A stretch of DNA of 64,000 nt from Amylostereum areolatum (Eukaryota > Basidiomycota > Agaricomycetes > Russulales > Stereaceae). A program made the position numbers and the translations under genes. The stretch is taken from the NCBI GenBank assembly GCA_012932865.1, contig SAXG01000021.1:620001-684000 (forward strand). The letters are read 5' to 3'. Under the pieces are notes generated by a model. It did not search any database. It was not told where the DNA came from and was given only the letters and a program-made list of their open reading frames with translations. Positions 59,724-64,000 of the stretch are shown here, one piece after another (positions within the stretch are counted from its first letter, which is position 1; each line of letters opens with the position of its first letter).

Positions 59724-61028
59724 TCAAAGAGAGATATCAACAATGACAGGCCTGTGATCACTGGCGATGACGCCGTCGTCCGTGAGAGATGTTTCGACCT
59801 TGAAATTTTCGCCCGTCCTGTACAAGAATCTCCATCAGCGTCTGCCTAGTATAAGCCAAGGAGATACCCACCAGCCACCATTGCTTCCGCCAAATACGAA
59901 GTCGATGTGCGTGTACGCGCTGGTATCGTTCGGGGCATTGAAACCGGTGTACGTCGCCCAGTTGCCACCAACGCTCACGCGGGGAATTTGCGTGCGGAGG
60001 TCGATCACTTTGAACCCCGGGAGTGCATTGTTCGGAATCGGGTACTTGGCTTTGAAGGTGCTGTTAATCGAGAGGGGTTCGATTCGCGCCGGTGATAACC
60101 ATGTATGCGCCAGAATCGTTGCCCGCGGCGGGGCTGTTGAAGTCGCCTGTAACTGAGCACAGTGCCCTGGTTCGCCCATCTGCGTCGCCTCGTAAGTGTG
60201 CGCGCCACAAGATGAGCGAGGCGCCCAGACGACGCTGTTGGTCCGACTGGTCGTCGAGGTGGGTGTTGACTGTAGGCGATATGTTTGCCCGTCTCCTTTA
60301 TGATGAAGTGAGTCGCGGTCGCGATGCGCACAGAGCCTGCGCCGGGGAACTTGGAACCAGTATCGAAGGGTTGGTTACTGAATCATGAATAGGTCGGAAC
60401 ACGAAGGTGAACGTAGACGAATGGACGTACGAGAGCCAGAACGTATCGTTGTTGATCAGGTTGAAAACAGACCTATTTGAGGAGGGCGTTTGAAGTGGGA
60501 TGATCAGCCGACGATTGCGAAGACGAACTTCTTATAGAAGATGGGGCTAAATTCGCCTGCTGCTACGCCATCGTCCCGACCAACGCCAACCTGGAACTGA
60601 CGATTTAGGGATAAGAATAGCATCACTGAGGGCGAGACTTGCCCAGCCCCAATCGTCACCGAGCATCTCTGCGATATCTGTCACCTGCCGAACGAGTCCC
60701 TCTTGAAACCCTAGAAATGAAATGCGTCGAATGCACAGGCAGTAGACTGGACAGACGGGAACATACCAGCGATGACGACGTTCTCTCCGACGATCCTCTG
60801 GAGGACTTTGATTCTGCGGGTACTCCAGGGCTGCTCGCCAGAGAGACCTAGAAAGGCAGGCTGGGCGATAGGATCGGGCAAAGCGTTGATGGACTGCTGC
60901 ACGGTGATATTGTCGGGCATAGAGTCAAAGCGGAGGTTCCAGGACATAATGCGGATCGTAGAGGGTTGGGCGGCCATGGTGACCATGACGGCTAAGGACA
61001 AGGAGAGGAGTGCTGCGAGTGTCATCAT
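59724..61028 (-). CDS. Secreted endonuclease/exonuclease/phosphatase (DNase I fold)
   Basis: This superfamily hydrolyses phosphodiesters in nucleic acids, inositol phosphates or lipids. A signal peptide (MMTLAALLSLSLAVMVTMAA) leads to the fold's opening STIRIMSWNLRFDS with its metal-binding Asn. Next come QPWSTRRIKVLQRI, FQEGLVRQVTDIAEML (catalytic Glu), GEFSPIFYKK, NDTFWLS, THLDDQSDQQR, VTGDFNSPAAGNDSG (Asp and Asn), SAYTHIDFVFGG and the final GVIASDHRPVIVDISL (SDH motif). All core catalytic residues are visible. Small introns separate at least six exons; the first is 61028 to about 60765. Nuclease versus phosphatase specificity cannot be decided from sequence. Confidence 0.88.
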
Positions 61029-62570
61029 CGGAGGTGGCTACCAGGCTAAGTGACGAGTGTAGTTGGGGCGACGGGATGTTCGACAACGCCTCGGACATGG
61101 TTTCAGGGCCTTTAAGCATCTTTGTGGGAAATCGGGAGACCTAGAATAAATCATGAGTGACGAGGAGAACTTCTGAAGGGCAGAGGGGGTAATTCCAACG
61201 CGCACGGGCGCAGGCTTCAGGTCATCCCGAGCTCTCTCGCGCGCACGTTCACGCCTGTTGACGCCCGGCATCTCCGGCGCGCATTCCTATTTTTGGAATA
61301 CCTTTTCTTTCCTCCTCTTCCTCGTTCCTTCGAAGCCCATTGTCGCGCTTTTCTCATCCACTCAGCGCTTCAGCTTACGACCGTTCATCAGAAGAGCTCC
61401 CCCCATGCTCTTTTTTTGCACCCGCTAGACCAGACTGTGCTCGTGATCACTGACCTGCACTCCTGGACAGCTCATCGTCACAGAATGGCAGATGCAACCG
61501 CCCCCGTGTCCTATCCATGGCTTCCTTTTTACCACATCCATTTCTCCTTTATCCTCCAGCCACATATACTCGCAGGTCACCTGCTTTACCGCCATGTGCA
61601 AATCGACCCTTGTTTGCGTTCTATTCATACCCCTTGCCGGCCGTTCCAGCATCTGGACATCCACTGGAACATGCTAAACTCGTTATTCAGTCTAAATCAA
61701 GCGTAGGCCAACCGGGCTTGCTTTCTTTCAAGGTGACCCAAAACAGATTAGTGACTGGGCGTTCTGCAATGATCTTCAAACTGTCCCTTCTCCCGCAATG
61801 CTCTTTCTCATCCACAGATTGTGCATGTTCGGCCGAAGCTCAAAGCGCATGAATTACGAACAACTTAACATGGTAACCGTTCGATACTCGAGCTCTTTCA
61901 AGGCTGGCACGCTTCCTTCCCCCGGGGTGCGCTCCCACGAACAAATGAACGAAAAACCCTGTACCGCAGTGGGTGGACGAAGTGCGAAACGTTCTGCAAT
62001 GGCTGTACCGCTGCGGTATGTTTCGGACCTAGAGAGGAATCGTAACGGTCGGCGAAAGCATCTTCGTGTCGTCGTGGCACATCACAACCATCCATCATCT
62101 TCTCCAGGATGTGCCCATGTTCGTTACGGTACTGGTTCGTTCAGACGGGGCGGTACTTACGGCGTGTGTGGGGGGTGCGTGAACTGCTGTTTTCCGCTTC
62201 CGAATGTTATCAATAATCGACGGTCATTCAAAGAAGAGTCCGTGTATCTTTAGTGTGCAACCATAGGATATTCGGTTGGCTAGGATCAAGGATGGACAGA
62301 AGCAGGCGAAACGGCTGCTGCGCGTTCTTGTGGGCGCCTGTTTAACCGACGTCCCATCGGGGTCTTCGTTGATTCGTTCAAAGTTACGTTGGACTTCGCC
62401 GTCACTTCGCCGCGTGTTTGTAATGTGAAGTTCTGCGCTTTCCTTCCCTTTGCTCCTTCGATTCCTTGGCTTTTGGGTGGGTCTACCACGCCTATCCTGT
62501 GTTCCCTCACACGGATCCAAGACGTCAACCTACTTCATAGCCTGCAAGTTCTCCTCTCCGTACCACCATT
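61029..62570. other. Divergent intergenic region, 1.5 kb
   Basis: Between the DNase I-fold gene (-) and the F-box gene (+). Several T/C-rich patches; no gene with a motif or plausible splice chain. Confidence 0.4.
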
Positions 62571-64000
62571 ATGTCACAAGTACCTGTCTTGCTCCTGCCT
62601 GCCGAGCTACAGACAGAGATCCTTGGATCCTTGGATCCGAAGACGTTGAAGGCTTGTATGATCGTGAGTCTACTAAATATATCATTGTGCTTGCCCGTCT
62701 CATATTTTCTAACCAGACATGCCGTCAACTTCACAAGTTGATCTGCGATGTGTCCTCGCTTCAATACAAGATCACTCTTCCATCAACCGGAATGAACTGA
62801 CGGTCCCGATCGCACGCTTCCCGCGGCAGCGGAGCGTTTGGATCGACTTAGAATGCACAGAGACGCGTGGAGAGAGTTGGACTGGAATGAAGCGGCACCT
62901 TGGGCCATTCCTTTCACCTTATCGGGTCGGTATATCGAGTGGCATATTCGTGGCGTTTTTCCCAGAAGAATCAAAACTTATTCTAAGGCGCCCACCTTCG
63001 TCTCTGCGCAACGTCGCTCGACTTGACTGGGAGCTCAAGCTACCTTGCGTTCCATACGATATCTGCATTGACGCCTCTCAAGATCTTCTTGCCGTTGTAG
63101 AGTAAGTCTTGGATGATACTCCGTGACTCACCTTATTTATTGACGTCGATATACTTTGTTAGCGTTGTTGGAAGGGTTCATCTCTTATCGTTACTTCAAG
63201 AGCGCGGTCACCCTGAAGCATCACCGGAGGTCAACTTTCCCTCGGATATGCACTCCGGAAGTATGCGCATCTTTGGTGACTTCCTCGGTTTGTACAACGG
63301 GATCTACCAGAACTGGTGCACGATCAAAAATTGGAAGACGGGTGAAACGGTGTTGGTGCGTCTGCCTATAACACGTCTTCTTGTCATGTTGTTAAAAGAG
63401 CCATCGCTTTATCCATACAGAGGTCGAAAAACTTTGGGAACTTCTGCTTCCTCGATGACAAGCACGTCCTCACCATCTCAGACAAATACTACTGGGCCGT
63501 GCATATTTACGAATATCCCGTCAAGAACACCTGCGAAGAGGGCATTTCGACAGATCCGGCACTCGCTCTCTTCTTGCTTCCCCCGGTGTCGCCCAATTCC
63601 CACATTCTTTATTCCCTACATGATTCGGGACCAGACACAGACCGCTCCGAGGGTTATTTCCACAACGACAGAGCGGAAAAGATGGTGTATATTCGCGTGT
63701 CATTCTGGGAGGACTCGCCAGGACGTCGGACGCCGTGTCTCACAGGCCACCGATGAAACCGTCTTCGCTATTCCGATGCGGTTTTTCTTACCATATCTCA
63801 ACAGAAAAAGGAAGGAGGGACATGATGGTGCCATCGTCTTGCACGTGAACTGGGAGGAATGGGGACCTGCGCACACCCTTGCATTCGGAGGACCCCCGGG
63901 GTGGTTCGCGTTCGCGGCAGCAAGTAACGCCATCCACGGGACACGCTGTGCGATGGTGAACAAAGAGGTCGCGCCCGCAACCATCGAGGTGCTCGATTTC
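62571..64000 (+). CDS. F-box protein, partial at the window edge, two frame breaks
   Basis: The N-terminal F-box reads VPVLLLPAELQTEILGSLD, PKTLKACMI and, after a 53-nt intron (62664-62716), TCRQLHKLICDVSS. The body then shifts frame twice by one base. Near 62798 it goes from QYKITLPSTGMN into DGPDRTLPAAERLDRL. In a T-run (62956-62960) it goes from EWHIRGVF into PEESKLILRRPPSS. A 40-nt intron (GTCGGT donor) could instead explain the second break. Later exons are clean: NVARLDWELKLPCVPYDICI, SMRIFGDFLGLYNGIYQNWC, FGNFCFLDDKHVLTISDKYY, ETVFAIPMRFFLPYL. The gene continues past 64000. Either a young pseudogene or a sequence with indel errors. Confidence 0.72.

Noticed and set aside
60075..60100. 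GGTTCGATTC resembling a tRNA B box
   Set aside because: It lies inside a well-supported coding exon of the DNase I-fold gene, with no cloverleaf around it.
14995..61028. A biosynthetic gene cluster built around the ABC transporter, SDR, oxidoreductase and Zn2Cys6 regulator
   Set aside because: There is no backbone synthase (PKS, NRPS, terpene cyclase), the candidates are spread over 40 kb, and housekeeping genes lie between them.
63700..63746. A third frame break in the terminal F-box gene
   Set aside because: An ordinary GT-AG intron (donor GTGTCA, acceptor CACAG before 63747) restores the phase without any indel.

Overview
This window looks like nuclear DNA of a filamentous basidiomycete, most likely an Agaricomycete. 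Nearly every gene is cut by several short GT-AG introns of about 45-75 nt, with exons as small as 14-40 nt. Base composition is moderately GC-rich. The contents are typical of the group: a Clp1 (clampless)-like protein, F-box proteins, an AA9 lytic polysaccharide monooxygenase, a fungal thaumatin-like protein and a Zn2Cys6 regulator. I found no rRNA, tRNA, CRISPR or prokaryotic signal. All gene names rest on motifs read by eye; no search was run.

Layout. 1-3 kb: gene-free, with two inverted-repeat elements, one a textbook Tourist-type MITE. 3-8 kb: TPT1 (+), an F-box protein (-) and a WH1/CRIB WASP-like protein (-). 8-11.2 kb: gene-free. 11.2-14.3 kb: an FAD-dependent oxidoreductase (-, with a one-base frame break) divergent from a conserved-looking unknown gene (+). 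15-20.1 kb: a full-length ABCB/MDR transporter (-). 21.9-25.5 kb: an unknown gene (+) and the Clp1-like gene (-). 27.5-30.7 kb: a SAP-domain, Ser/Ala-rich basic protein (+). 30.7-34 kb: gene-poor with short repeats. 34.5-36.7 kb: SLX1 (-). 36.9-38.6 kb: a short-chain dehydrogenase (+). 38.7-40.7 kb: BTN1/CLN3 (-). 41.6-44.4 kb: DBP4 (+). 45.3-45.9 kb: a decayed secreted aspartic protease. 46.3-50.0 kb: a Zn2Cys6 regulator (-). 51.6-52.6 kb: a REEP/Yop1-like membrane protein (-). 53.2-54.7 kb: a BAH-PHD protein (+). 55-61 kb: a run of secreted proteins (AA9 LPMO, an AA9 relic, a thaumatin-like protein, a DNase I-fold hydrolase). 62.6 kb to the end: a truncated F-box gene with two frame breaks.

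Housekeeping genes (TPT1, SLX1, BTN1, DBP4, the ABC transporter) are interleaved with fast-evolving F-box and secreted-protein genes and share no evident pathway. The 55-61 kb stretch is the one place where neighbours plausibly work together, as extracellular enzymes or wall-acting proteins.

The most informative mobile DNA is a pair of poly(A)-tailed retroelement copies at 41.1-41.5 and 50.5-51.1 kb, each with a perfect target-site duplication. They differ mainly by single-base indels. Several otherwise intact genes also carry single-base frame breaks, so indel errors in the assembly are a serious alternative to gene decay.
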